NCBI GenBank assembly: GCA_964582985.1 | Contig: CAZOUM010000007.1 | Coordinates: 1-64,000, forward strand | Length of the DNA: 64,000 bases | Origin: CAZQYB01 sp964582985 | GTDB taxonomy: Bacteria > Planctomycetota > Phycisphaerae > Sedimentisphaerales > Anaerobacaceae | Reading direction: 5' to 3' | In this document: piece by piece, positions 49,982 to 58,217 of the stretch | Numbering within the stretch: the stretch's first letter is position 1 | Layout: each line of letters begins with the position of its first letter | Notes under the pieces: model-generated | Databases searched by the model: none | Told to the model about the DNA's origin: nothing | Seen by the model: only the letters and a program-made list of their open reading frames with translations | Translations under genes and position numbers: made by a program

Positions 49982-51892
49982 TCAATTGCCTGCCTTTGCA
50001 CCAATCGCCGAAATCTTGATATAGTCCTGTGTTAGAGTGCTGGGTGAAACGACCAGCTCTGTGTAACCTTTGTTTTCAGCGAGCAGAAGCCTGCCGGCAG
50101 TCAGCCAGTCTTCGGGATCGTACGACTCTTCCGGCTCGTTTTCTCCCATTGTATCGAGACGCATTTCGCCGCCTGCAACAATTATCTTTGCGTCGTCGGA
50201 ATAGGTAAACTTCATCTGGCATCGATGTGCCCACAAAAGTCCGCCGTTCAAAATAATCCGCTGAATTCCGCCACCCGAGTCGGGAAGCTTAATATCACCG
50301 ATGTCTTCACTGCTGTCGGCGTTACCAATTTTGAAAAGGCCGCCATTCATAATGATTGTGCCACTGCTTGATATTCCAACATTGACCCTGGAATTGACAT
50401 TGATGGTGCCTCCGTTGACAATAAGTTTGGCTTCGGGACCATCAATCGTAGACCTTGGCCGATCTGTTCCAAGACCAGTGGTGAGGACGCCGCCTTTTTC
50501 AACGATTAAGGTGCCGGCAACTTCAAAGCCCGTGTACGATTCCCTGCCGGTCACAGTGTGTGTTGTCCCCTGCGGAACTACAAGCATTTCGGTCGGCGGT
50601 GCAGCAATCGCCGAAATTTTGATATAGTTCTGTGTTGGAGTGTTGGGTGAAATGACCAGCTCAGTGTAATTTTTGTTTTCAGCGAGCAGAAGCCTGCTGG
50701 CAACCAGCCAGTCGTTAGGGTCGTATGACTCTTCTGGCTCGTTGTCTCCCATCTTATCAAGACGCATTTCACCGCCGGCAACGATTATCTTTGCGTCGTC
50801 GGTTACGGTAAACTTCATCTGGCATCGATGCGCCCACAAAAGCCCGCCGTTCAAAATAATCCGCTGAGTTCCGCCACCCGAGTCGGGCAGCTTAATATCA
50901 CCAAAATCATCACTGCTGTTCTCGTTACCAATTCTGAAAAGTCCGCCATTCATAATGATGGTGGCATTGTTTGCATAACCAACATTGATCCTGGAGTTTA
51001 GGTTAATAGTGCCTCCATTGACAATAACTTTGGCTTCGAGACCATCAATCGTAGACCTTGGCCTATCTGTTCCAAGCCCGGCGGTAAGTTCTCCGCCTTT
51101 TTCAACGATTAAGGTGCCGGCAACATCAAAACTCTTGTACACTTCCTTACCGGTCACAGTGTGCGTAGTCCCCTGCGGAACTACCAGCGTTTTGGTCGGC
51201 TTTGCAGCAATCGCCGAAATACTGTAATAGTTCTCAGTTGGAGTGTTGGGTGAAACGACCAGCTCAGTGTAATCTTCGTTTTCCGCGAGCAGAAGCCTGC
51301 CGGCAGCCAGCCAGTCGTTAGGATCATATGACTCTGGCTCTCCTGGGTCATCGCCGACTCCGAGCGTATCAAGACGCATTTCGCCGCCGGCAACGATTAT
51401 CTTTGCGTCGTCGGTTACGGCAAACTTCATCTGGCATCGATGCGCCCACAAAAGCCCGCCGTTCAAAATAATCCGCTGATAGCCGCCATCGTCGTCGGGC
51501 ATCTTAATATCACCAGCATCATCAATGCTGTCGGCGTTACCAATTCTGAAAAGGCCACCATTCATAATGATGGTGGCATTGCTGTCAACGCCAACATCGA
51601 TCCTGGAGTTGAGGTTAATGACACCTCCATTGACAATAACTTTTGCTTCGAGACCATCAATCACGGACTTTTCTGTTCCAAGCCCGGCGGTAAGTTCTCC
51701 GCCTTTTTCAACGATCAAAGTGCCGGCAACATTAAAACTCTCGTACACTTCCTTACCGGTCACAGTGTGCGTAGTCCCCTGCGGAACTACCAGTGTTTCG
51801 AGCGGCTTTGGAGCAATCGCCGAAGCACCACCGGCCAAAACCAGTACCATAACCACAGACGTTAACAGACTCAATTTCTTAGACATCATCAT
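49982..51892 (-). CDS. Secreted protein of three near-identical 200-residue beta-solenoid repeats
   Basis: 636 residues. Signal peptide (LSLLTSVVMVLVLAGGASA). Then three tandem units with starts about 600 bp apart in the DNA (unit boundaries near 51786, 51181 and 50579). Each reads TLVVPQGTTHTVTGKEVY, GTLIVEKGGELTAGLG, VIVNGG, IIMNGGLFRIGN, QRIILNGGLLWAHRCQMKF and SYDPNDWLAAGRLLLAE. The strand-turn pattern suggests a parallel beta-solenoid. Between-unit DNA identity is high, meaning recent triplication. Three ATGs in a row follow AAAGGAG; the second or third has the better spacing. No catalytic motif; probably adhesive or structural. Confidence 0.8.
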   Translation of the reverse strand: MMMSKKLSLLTSVVMVLVLAGGASAIAPKPLETLVVPQGTTHTVTGKEVYESFNVAGTLIVEKGGELTAGLGTEKSVIDGLEAKVIVNGGVINLNSRIDVGVDSNATIIMNGGLFRIGNADSIDDAGDIKMPDDDGGYQRIILNGGLLWAHRCQMKFAVTDDAKIIVAGGEMRLDTLGVGDDPGEPESYDPNDWLAAGRLLLAENEDYTELVVSPNTPTENYYSISAIAAKPTKTLVVPQGTTHTVTGKEVYKSFDVAGTLIVEKGGELTAGLGTDRPRSTIDGLEAKVIVNGGTINLNSRINVGYANNATIIMNGGLFRIGNENSSDDFGDIKLPDSGGGTQRIILNGGLLWAHRCQMKFTVTDDAKIIVAGGEMRLDKMGDNEPEESYDPNDWLVASRLLLAENKNYTELVISPNTPTQNYIKISAIAAPPTEMLVVPQGTTHTVTGRESYTGFEVAGTLIVEKGGVLTTGLGTDRPRSTIDGPEAKLIVNGGTINVNSRVNVGISSSGTIIMNGGLFKIGNADSSEDIGDIKLPDSGGGIQRIILNGGLLWAHRCQMKFTYSDDAKIIVAGGEMRLDTMGENEPEESYDPEDWLTAGRLLLAENKGYTELVVSPSTLTQDYIKISAIGAKAGN

Positions 51893-51997
51893 TCTCCTTT
51901 CACAATAATTACGTTATCCCTGAGTTTCCTAATTTACACAGTTAATATACATGGGATTTCCCATATAACATTAGGGTTACATAAATAACTTCCAGCT

Positions 51998-54157
51998 TTA
52001 TTTCTCTATAGCGATAATCTCGAACGCGTTTAGTATCCCGCGTGCGCCCTCACGTCCTTTACGTGCGCAGTCAGGATACAAAGGCTCGCTTCTGTCGGCC
52101 TCATAGATCACCAGCACATCGGAACCATCCGTTGCGAACTTGATAACCGAAGGCACAAGTTCCGAATCCTTATAAACATGCTGCGGAGCGACATTGTAAG
52201 CATTCAAAATTGGCTCAACTCCCTTGCCGGTCCCTTCCGGCAGCATCGCTTTCCAGGTCCAGCCACCTTCTGTGCGAACGCCGTTGGCATCCAGCGAGAC
52301 AAGCTGTTCAGGTAGCGACCTAGCCGTAATAGCAGGCATAGGAGGCATACCGCAGTCACAGTTAAGACAGTTGCGAGTCGATTGCGTACAGGGCTCCCAG
52401 AAATTGTGATAACTGTTAACCTGATAAGTGCCCGCAGGCAAACCACGGATCAAAAGTAATAAGTCACCCGCATAAGGACCTACCCAGTCCACACCGTAAG
52501 CCCAGCTATTCGCAATCGGATCGCCTTGAGCGGTTCCGCTCGGACATCCGCCGCCGCCCAAGTTGTCCCGACAGATACCCTTGGCACCGATACCGAGTTG
52601 TCCCTCATTTCCGGTCGTAAACCACAGAGTAACGCCGGTACCGTTAATGCCGCCCTCGTCAAGCCCGGAACCGTCAGCCTTTAACGGGAAAATCTGATAG
52701 TCGTGCATATACATATCCGTCCAGGCATTCGACGCCCATATCGTCCATCCAGGTTTTGCAAGTCCCGGATAAAGCTTCGAATGGTCGCAAGTCTTTACCG
52801 CCAGATCGACCTGAATAACGAGGCTGCCGCCCTTCGTGCGGAACTGCCAAACGGTACCCTTTGCGATTCCGAAATCGCAATTTTCATCGACACGCCAGTA
52901 ATAATATTTACCTTCTTCGAGCTTACCCGGATCCAAAATTTCTTGCCCCAGTCCAAGTGTCCCTTTATGCGCCTTCGATCCCTTTGTCGCGTTTGCAACT
53001 TTGTCAAGGTCGTCACCGAAATAAACATCGTGCGACTTGGCAAGCGGGCTTGCCTCCCAGGTCAGCTTAATATTCGTATCGACGTTCTTAAGTGTCGGGC
53101 AGGGTGTCGGATTTTCGGCTTTTCCCGCGACAGTACTAAAGCCCCAAACCTCACCTTTCAATATCTTGCCCTTTGCCACCGAGTCGACCCGCCAATAGTA
53201 GTTCTTATCAAACTCAAGCCGACCCGGATCGAAACTCTCATTCGATGTCGAGACCTTGTATTCGGGGTCGCCGGGCTTTGCATTTTTCACAGCCGCTTCA
53301 TCGGCGCCGAAATAAACCATGCTCGCTGCCGCGTTTACACCCTTCATCCATTTAAGTTTGCTGTTCGGCAAGATGTTGCCGCTCTTGTCGGCAGGCTTAG
53401 GCAGTGCCGCATTATTAGCACTCCCGCCTTTCCACACATAAAGCTTGCGGATATCTTCCGCCGACAAAGCTTTGTTGTACATACGAACGTCATCGACAAC
53501 ACCGTTAAAGGTCCTGTCCATATTCGGCGGGCGACAGCCTATTACCAACGGATTGCCCTCGATGGCGAAAAGCTTGACATCGCCTATCGTTTTCTTGCCC
53601 GCAACCTTGCCGTCAACATACACTAACTGGTCCGATCCGTCGTAAATCGCTGCTATATGATGCCATTTACCGCCTTTGAACGTTCCCGGCGCCTTGACTT
53701 CGGATGAATCTGCATCCTCTCCGGTGGAGCTTGCAAAGATTGTAAAGTAAAAGACATTGGCGCTGGGACCGCTGTCACCCGCTCCGCCGCCGCCAAGAAT
53801 AGCAATGCTTTCCTTGTTGTCGTTGCCCATTTGCACCAGCCGGGCTAGCGCACCCTGCCCGTCGGCCCACTTCACCCACATCGCAACTGTAAACCGCGGA
53901 GGATGAAGCAGCGGGCTGTCGGCAATCTTGACCCCGCCGTTGGTTATCTGCAACGCGCCGCTGCCGACAAAGCCTTCTGCCTGCGAACAGATACCGACAA
54001 TCTCTCCGTCGTTGCCCTTACCGCTCGAATCGATAACCTTGCCGTCTTTGATATTGTCAAACTTCCACCAGCCGACAAGTCCGTCAGTAACAGCCAAACT
54101 CACCGTATTTGATAACAAGACCACTGACACGATCAGAACCATACTTACTCTCTTCAT
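51998..54157 (-). CDS. Secreted LamG-FN3-domain-Y protein
   Basis: 719 residues from ATG at 54157 (AAGGGG upstream; the frame is open 21 codons earlier). Signal peptide MKRVSMVLIVSVVLLSNTVS to LAV. A concanavalin/LamG domain spans about 25-240 (LVGWWKFDNIKDGKVIDSSG, FTVAMWVKWADG, VYVDGKVAG, VDDVRMYNKALSAEDI). Two FN3-like modules follow (about 260-440, YYWRVDSVAKG, YYWRVDENCDF). Domain Y (about 450-719) matches the one in the protein at 46387 (WTDMYMHDYQIFPLKADG, LPAGTYQVNSYHNFWEPCTQ, ATDGSDVLVIYEA, GREGARGILNAFEIIAIE). Likely a glycan-binding envelope protein. It follows the PepSY-SGNH gene after 59 bases. Confidence 0.82.
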   Translation of the reverse strand: MKRVSMVLIVSVVLLSNTVSLAVTDGLVGWWKFDNIKDGKVIDSSGKGNDGEIVGICSQAEGFVGSGALQITNGGVKIADSPLLHPPRFTVAMWVKWADGQGALARLVQMGNDNKESIAILGGGGAGDSGPSANVFYFTIFASSTGEDADSSEVKAPGTFKGGKWHHIAAIYDGSDQLVYVDGKVAGKKTIGDVKLFAIEGNPLVIGCRPPNMDRTFNGVVDDVRMYNKALSAEDIRKLYVWKGGSANNAALPKPADKSGNILPNSKLKWMKGVNAAASMVYFGADEAAVKNAKPGDPEYKVSTSNESFDPGRLEFDKNYYWRVDSVAKGKILKGEVWGFSTVAGKAENPTPCPTLKNVDTNIKLTWEASPLAKSHDVYFGDDLDKVANATKGSKAHKGTLGLGQEILDPGKLEEGKYYYWRVDENCDFGIAKGTVWQFRTKGGSLVIQVDLAVKTCDHSKLYPGLAKPGWTIWASNAWTDMYMHDYQIFPLKADGSGLDEGGINGTGVTLWFTTGNEGQLGIGAKGICRDNLGGGGCPSGTAQGDPIANSWAYGVDWVGPYAGDLLLLIRGLPAGTYQVNSYHNFWEPCTQSTRNCLNCDCGMPPMPAITARSLPEQLVSLDANGVRTEGGWTWKAMLPEGTGKGVEPILNAYNVAPQHVYKDSELVPSVIKFATDGSDVLVIYEADRSEPLYPDCARKGREGARGILNAFEIIAIEK

Positions 54158-54216
54158 ACCAAACCCCTTTCTATTAAATGGAAAAAGTTTATTCTTATCA
54201 CTTAAGCATTGCCACG

Positions 54217-55608
54217 TCACTGCTGTGGCTGTTCTTTTCCGATGTTCTTCTTCCTCTCCGAATCAACGACCTTCATAAAATCATTCAGCATCAGCGACAG
54301 TTTCTTTGCGCCTCGAATATTGAGGTGGTCCAGGTCGTAAAAACACTCATGCTCTAATCCATGTTCGCCCTTTTTGTTCACATCGAGGAAGTAGAAGTTC
54401 GGATACTTCTTGTCGAGTGCGTTCATTTTGGCGACGAACTCATCGTAAGCCTCGCGCGGGGTTCCGTCGTCATCAGTGCACGGCAGTCCTATTGATATCG
54501 GATGGATCGGCGGACTAAAGGCGAGCAACTTAACGTTATGTTTGGCGAGCGTTTTGATCGTCGATTCGAGCATCTTGAGCCGCTTGAGATCGAATATGAA
54601 GCGGCCTCGCCCTCCGAGCTCACGCAATGTATTCTCCCTTTCGTCTTTTTCACTGATATCGTTTCTTATCCCTTCTTTTCCGTCAAATCCCCATTGGGAA
54701 TTTTCGCCGTTATCGATGTCACTGAACCCAACCATTCCCACTACATCGGGCAGCGTTGCCCATGCGGCCTTATCGGCGAGGTATCCGCGGCTTCTCTTGA
54801 TGTCATCTTCATTGTTGCCTGGGGTGTAATATGTATTTAATACGCGTGTTGACACGCCATAGATGACCCACTCCATCTTAGAGCCGTGAGCGAAATAATC
54901 CTCGCAGAGTAACTGGGCCATGGCCATGCCTCTTGCACAGGGTCCGAAACTAAAGGCTATGGGGTGTTTCTGGTTTTCCTCGCCGAGAAAATAGCTGGGA
55001 TCGACACCTTTCTCGGCGCGCGAATCTCCAATGACGACCACTTTCAACTGTCCTCTGAGCGGCATAAACTTCCGTCTGACCTTCCTCAAGCTACCGGGAA
55101 TATCGTCATCGTTATCCCTGACTCTTTTCTTAATGACGGTTCCGTCTTCTTTCATCTCCAGATCAATCCGGAGCTTATCTTTTTCGGCTTCGATTTTGTA
55201 AATAGTTCCTCTGCCTAAACGGTATTCCTTTTCAACATCCTCGAAATCAACGTCGCCAAACATTTTCTTAACGGCGTTTAGAATTGCAGCGGGAAGGTCT
55301 TTGGTGTCGAGTTCCTCTTCTTTTTGCAGCAGCGTGCCGTCTTCGGCAATTTTCAGGTCGATATCCCTGCCATCGTCTTTAGCTTCGACTTCAAAGACAA
55401 TCTTGCCGTCGTCCTTGTCCCGTTCGAGGTCATCGATCTCAACGCCTTTCAATTCACGCTCTATGGTGGCCCGAACAGCCTGCGGAACTTCTGACAGCGA
55501 AACGTCTTTGCCGCCAAATACCGGCGCTGTATTTACACCCACCAGTGTTAGTAAGGCGGCCACCAAAGCAAATTCAACAAGCTTGGACTTCTCAAAGGCG
55601 CTGTACAT
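54217..55608 (-). CDS. Secreted PepSY-SGNH protein
   Basis: 463 residues. AAAGGAG (7 bases upstream) fixes ATG 55608. Signal peptide to about 32. Two PepSY-like repeats follow (about 35-100 and 101-170: VPQAVRATIERELKGVEIDD, IVFEVEAKDDG, then YKIEAEKDKLRIDLEMKEDG). The SGNH domain (about 195-450) has VVVIGDSRAEKGVDP, YGVSTRVLNTYY and YDLDHLNIRG. It is the short paralogue of the giant protein at 37652, lacking PA14 and later modules, and is more distantly related to the SGNH protein at 35933. It heads a minus-strand run of four secreted-protein genes. A role in O-acylation of exported glycan is inferred from the fold and from the MBOAT gene 19 kb away. Confidence 0.82.
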   Translation of the reverse strand: MYSAFEKSKLVEFALVAALLTLVGVNTAPVFGGKDVSLSEVPQAVRATIERELKGVEIDDLERDKDDGKIVFEVEAKDDGRDIDLKIAEDGTLLQKEEELDTKDLPAAILNAVKKMFGDVDFEDVEKEYRLGRGTIYKIEAEKDKLRIDLEMKEDGTVIKKRVRDNDDDIPGSLRKVRRKFMPLRGQLKVVVIGDSRAEKGVDPSYFLGEENQKHPIAFSFGPCARGMAMAQLLCEDYFAHGSKMEWVIYGVSTRVLNTYYTPGNNEDDIKRSRGYLADKAAWATLPDVVGMVGFSDIDNGENSQWGFDGKEGIRNDISEKDERENTLRELGGRGRFIFDLKRLKMLESTIKTLAKHNVKLLAFSPPIHPISIGLPCTDDDGTPREAYDEFVAKMNALDKKYPNFYFLDVNKKGEHGLEHECFYDLDHLNIRGAKKLSLMLNDFMKVVDSERKKNIGKEQPQQ

Positions 55609-55658
55609 GATGACTCCTTTATGTAAAGAATCCCAAATCATTCAAATCTTACTGCATA

Positions 55659-55695
55659 ACAAGACGTGCCGGAACCTCGATTTTATGCAAGGGCA
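55659..55695. repeat. Dispersed leader repeat, partial copy 4
   Basis: ACAAGACGTGCCGGAACCTC then GATTTTATGCAAGGGCATGT resembles the left half of copy 1 (CAAGACGTGCGGAAGCCGCG then GTTTTATGCAT). It is 51 bases upstream of the start at 55608, the same relative position as copy 1. Confidence 0.45.
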
Positions 55696-55715
55696 TGTCA
55701 ATATGGCGTACAAAT

Positions 55716-56078
55716 TTACAATTCGCGGCGTTTTTTCGCGATTTGCCCTGCAAATCTGCAGAATACGGTGTTTGTTGCGGTGTCAAACCTGACTCGTTTC
55801 CCCCGTGTACCACCAGCCTCTTCTCTAATAATGCGAATACGATGGGCAGTTAGCATTTTCTGGGCAACCTCTATATTTTTCCGGCCAATGTCACTTCCTG
55901 GGTTGTTTGTTTTAATCACCGCCCCGCCGCCGAAAATCTGTGCGCGATAGTGGCCTGGGTCGGAATCCGTTTTCATAAGGGCATTGATTATGTGCTCGGT
56001 TGCCGTACTGCCGTATCTACCGATATCACAATCCGCTTCCGAGTTGGGACGGTCTTTAGGTCTCCAACAAAAACGCAA
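55716..56078 (-). pseudogene. cheD: C-terminal fragment of chemoreceptor deamidase CheD
   Basis: The frame gives 120 residues, of which about 15-105 match the second half of CheD: YGSTATEHIINALMKT, AQIFGGGAV, IGRKNIEVAQKML, IIREEAGGTRGKRVRFDTAT. CheD deamidates glutamines on chemoreceptors using a Cys and a His in its first half. That half is missing; instead the first dozen residues (RFCWRPKDRP) come from the 90-bp repeat at 56050-56139. The remnant cannot be catalytic. It follows the CheX-like gene in the same direction. Confidence 0.8.
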
Positions 56079-56139
56079 TGTGGTTAATTACCCCCCCTTT
56101 ATTTTGTGTGGAAAGACGGTCGTGGAGTATCGCAGCGCC
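56050..56139. repeat. 90-bp direct repeat, copy 1
   Basis: Runs from CGGTCTTTAGGTCTCC to ATCGCAGCGCC and is highly similar to 57585-57676 in the same orientation. Its edge coincides with the point where cheD homology begins, so its arrival or a recombination at it probably removed the cheD 5' half. Confidence 0.8.
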
Positions 56140-56263
56140 TCCGCACACACGGAAAATCAGACCGGCTTTATTGTAAATCGGCAACAGTTACAGCTTTTTC
56201 CGCGAGCAAAAAATGAAGCGTTGAACCGGCTCAGGCTGGCATGGAACAGGCCTGGTTACTACA

Positions 56264-56770
56264 TCAGTTTTCTCCCGAAGCATCACAAGCTTCTCTGTAC
56301 CACAGTGAAAACGCGGCAGGGTAATTGTCATCAATGGCGACTTCCATCGATACTTTGCTTGCTCTGCCCAAACTGTTTACGAGCTCACGCACGCTGACTA
56401 CCGATGCAATTGATACTTTGAGGGCACCTATCTTTTCCTGTACTCTTGATTTTACACTGCCCATAACCATATCGGTCACTTCGCCAATAGTGTCAGCGAT
56501 GTCCTCCGGATATATTTCGTCTGTGGGGTCCATCAGAAGCATATTTATCGTGATTGCTTGTGCACACGGCAGGCTGCAGTAGATAGTGAGACGTCCCTCA
56601 AGGGCACCCTTAAATGTAATCGAGCCCAAAAAAGAAACTCCTTCTATTTTATGGCCCGGCTCGGGGGCTTTATACAATGGCATGAAAACCGTTCTTTCGA
56701 AAACCTCTTTTGCACTTTCCAGGAGTACATCACATAAACATATTTCATTAATAATTGTCACTTTCCACAT
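56264..56770 (-). CDS. CheX-like chemotaxis phosphatase-family protein
   Basis: 168 residues with the CheC/CheX fold: FLGSITFKGALEGRLTIYCS, then the helix DIADTIGEVTDMVMGSVKSR (about 91-108), and a second sheet half. CheX dephosphorylates CheY-P through an E-x-x-N pair. Here the sequence is E97-V-T-D100, so the Asn is Asp, which may lower or abolish the activity. No chemotaxis or flagellar gene other than the broken cheD is nearby. It may be a leftover of a larger cluster or serve another response regulator. Confidence 0.7.
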   Translation of the reverse strand: MWKVTIINEICLCDVLLESAKEVFERTVFMPLYKAPEPGHKIEGVSFLGSITFKGALEGRLTIYCSLPCAQAITINMLLMDPTDEIYPEDIADTIGEVTDMVMGSVKSRVQEKIGALKVSIASVVSVRELVNSLGRASKVSMEVAIDDNYPAAFSLWYREACDASGEN

Positions 56771-56831
56771 ACAGCCGACAATTTGCAGGTAAAAACAATG
56801 GTATTCTTATTAGTTGTTTTCATTCCGAAGC

Positions 56832-56874
56832 CCTATCCGAAGCGGGCCCCCCTCTAAACCCCGCTTCGAATAGG
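56832..56874 (+). promoter_or_regulatory. Long hairpin before a short ORF
   Basis: CCTATCCGAAGCGGG pairs with CCCGCTTCGAATAGG, 15 bp with one mismatch, around a C-rich loop. GGAGG and a 37-codon ORF follow 8-18 bases later. It has the look of an attenuator or RNA leader, or of a terminator for an upstream transcript, but has no U-run. Confidence 0.5.
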
Positions 56875-56891
56875 AAATTATGGAGGATCAC

Positions 56892-57005
56892 ATGCTGTTA
56901 GCCAATCAACCAACCTTATGGTTCGAGCACTTCTACTATCATTATCGGCGTTCTCTGACTACCAGCTTGTCCAGCCTGCAGGCAATTGTCCGTCCTCTCG
57001 TGTGA
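56892..57005 (+). CDS. Short ORF (37 residues) with strong ribosome-binding site
   Basis: GGAGG (56882-56886) lies 5 bases before ATG 56892. The peptide (MLLANQPTLWFEHFYYHYRR, then SLTTSLSSLQAIVRPLV) is aromatic-rich, without a signal or family motif. With the hairpin upstream it could be a leader peptide or a small protein. No gene follows on this strand, which argues against attenuation. Confidence 0.35.
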   Translation: MLLANQPTLWFEHFYYHYRRSLTTSLSSLQAIVRPLV

Positions 57006-57019
57006 ATAATTGCGAATAA

Positions 57020-57136
57020 TCAAGAATTAATGCTTGCAGGCATTTGAAATATAGATAAACCCAAAACAGCATCAACTATCCAAACACACAGCCCAAAAAT
57101 TATTGAAAGGCTGATAATCTTGTATCTGGTTTTCAT
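57020..57136 (-). pseudogene. N-terminal fragment of a membrane sensor kinase
   Basis: From an ATG at 57136 the peptide starts MKTRYKIISLSIIFGLCVWI and continues VDAVLGLSIF, then stops after 38 codons. A basic start followed by a hydrophobic helix ending WIVDAVL is the usual beginning of planctomycete PAS/histidine kinases as I recall them. Nothing of the sensor or kinase domains follows. Probably a decayed gene. Confidence 0.4.
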
Positions 57137-57330
57137 AAACATCACCCGAATCTCAAGGCCCGAAATTGCCGGCTCGGCCGGCAATCCGGAAACGCCGGCC
57201 CTCTGCATCGTCAACAGTAATATTTTGCAAAGCCCTGTGCTGTCGAAGCGGATTATAATGCGCAACCGTTCTTTCGATTTGTTGCAAGGCTCCCATAGAC
57301 TATTCTAGACTGAACAGATAGTCCTTAGGG

Positions 57331-57530
57331 CAATTCCTTAATTAGACCAGTAAATTAGAAGTTTACAGTTTGGAAACCAAGATAATTACTTAATTCCCCA
57401 AGCAAAAGGAGTACCACAACCGGGTTTTGGGAAGGTGGGTGCCTTAAAGCCTCGCCGGACTGTCCGACAACTTACCCCCAAGCGTTATTGTAATTCCCTA
57501 AAGTAGATTAGCAAATTACAAGTTTTATAG
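57331..57530. repeat. Degenerate 42-bp direct repeat pair
   Basis: CAATTCCTTAATTAGACCAG then TAAATTAGAAGTTTACAGTTT (57331-57371) resembles TAATTCCCTAAAGTAGATTA then GCAAATTACAAGTTTTATAG (57488-57527). They bracket a GC-rich stretch (57415-57485). No gene lies in 57137-57689. Confidence 0.5.
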
Positions 57531-57584
57531 TTTAGGTATTTCAGACCATATTGCTTGGATAAAGCCCTTGAACCCATGTGGAGC

Positions 57585-57676
57585 CGGTCTTTAGGTCTCC
57601 AGCAAAAGCGCAATGTGGTTGATTTTTTCCCCACTTTATTTTGTGTGGAAAGACCGTCGCGAAGCATCGCAGCGCC
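57585..57676. repeat. 90-bp direct repeat, copy 2
   Basis: Second copy of the repeat at 56050-56139. It ends 13 bases from the stop of the zinc-ribbon gene at 57690. Together the copies flank 1.4 kb with the CheX-like gene and the kinase fragment. Confidence 0.8.
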
Positions 57677-57689
57677 CGTGGTTGAGCGG

Positions 57690-58217
57690 TCATCTAAGAA
57701 CGGTGATTGGTCGCAGCCCTGTATTGGTGGAGACTGCCCAGAGCCAAAAGAATATAAGCAGTGCAACTGCTGCAATACAAAGAGCGATAATAATTGTTTT
57801 CCGCAGTGCCGGCTGCCGCATCTTGACAACAAACAGCACCGGCAAACCGACTATAATAAATACGGGCACAAATACAACAACCATAAACAGATAAAATAGC
57901 CTGCTTATTCCTGATGTGTCTCTCTCGTACCAGATTTTTCGCCACATCGTTATGAAGATACCGTAGTTGAACCGGATATTAACAAAGCCGATATATGGTG
58001 TGAGGGGATTAATAGCGTCATTTGAGTCACAAACGCTGCAGTAATATTGCAGAGGCTCGCAAGGAGTAAGACATTTGAAGCACAGCGGCCGGGCATCATC
58101 CGGGATAATATCATCGTCGGGTTCTTCGCCCAGCTTATCGTCACTCACCGGCTCATTATTCCATTCCTGCCCCTTCATATCAGAATCAATTGTATCAACT
58201 TCATTCCAAATCGGCAA
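57690..58217 (-). CDS. Zinc-ribbon membrane protein of unknown function
   Basis: 175 residues. An acidic N-terminus (1-40) leads to a four-Cys zinc ribbon (CFKCLTPC...YYCSVC, about 46-70). PYIGFVNIRFNYGIF follows, then two membrane helices (about 106-130 and 140-162). The start overlaps the end of the MBL-fold gene by 17 bases on the same strand, so they are probably co-expressed. I recognise no named family. Confidence 0.7.
   Translation of the reverse strand: MPIWNEVDTIDSDMKGQEWNNEPVSDDKLGEEPDDDIIPDDARPLCFKCLTPCEPLQYYCSVCDSNDAINPLTPYIGFVNIRFNYGIFITMWRKIWYERDTSGISRLFYLFMVVVFVPVFIIVGLPVLFVVKMRQPALRKTIIIALCIAAVALLIFFWLWAVSTNTGLRPITVLR

Noticed and set aside
52703..53626. 307-codon plus-strand frame
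   Set aside because: Antisense to the FN3/LamG region of the protein at 51998.
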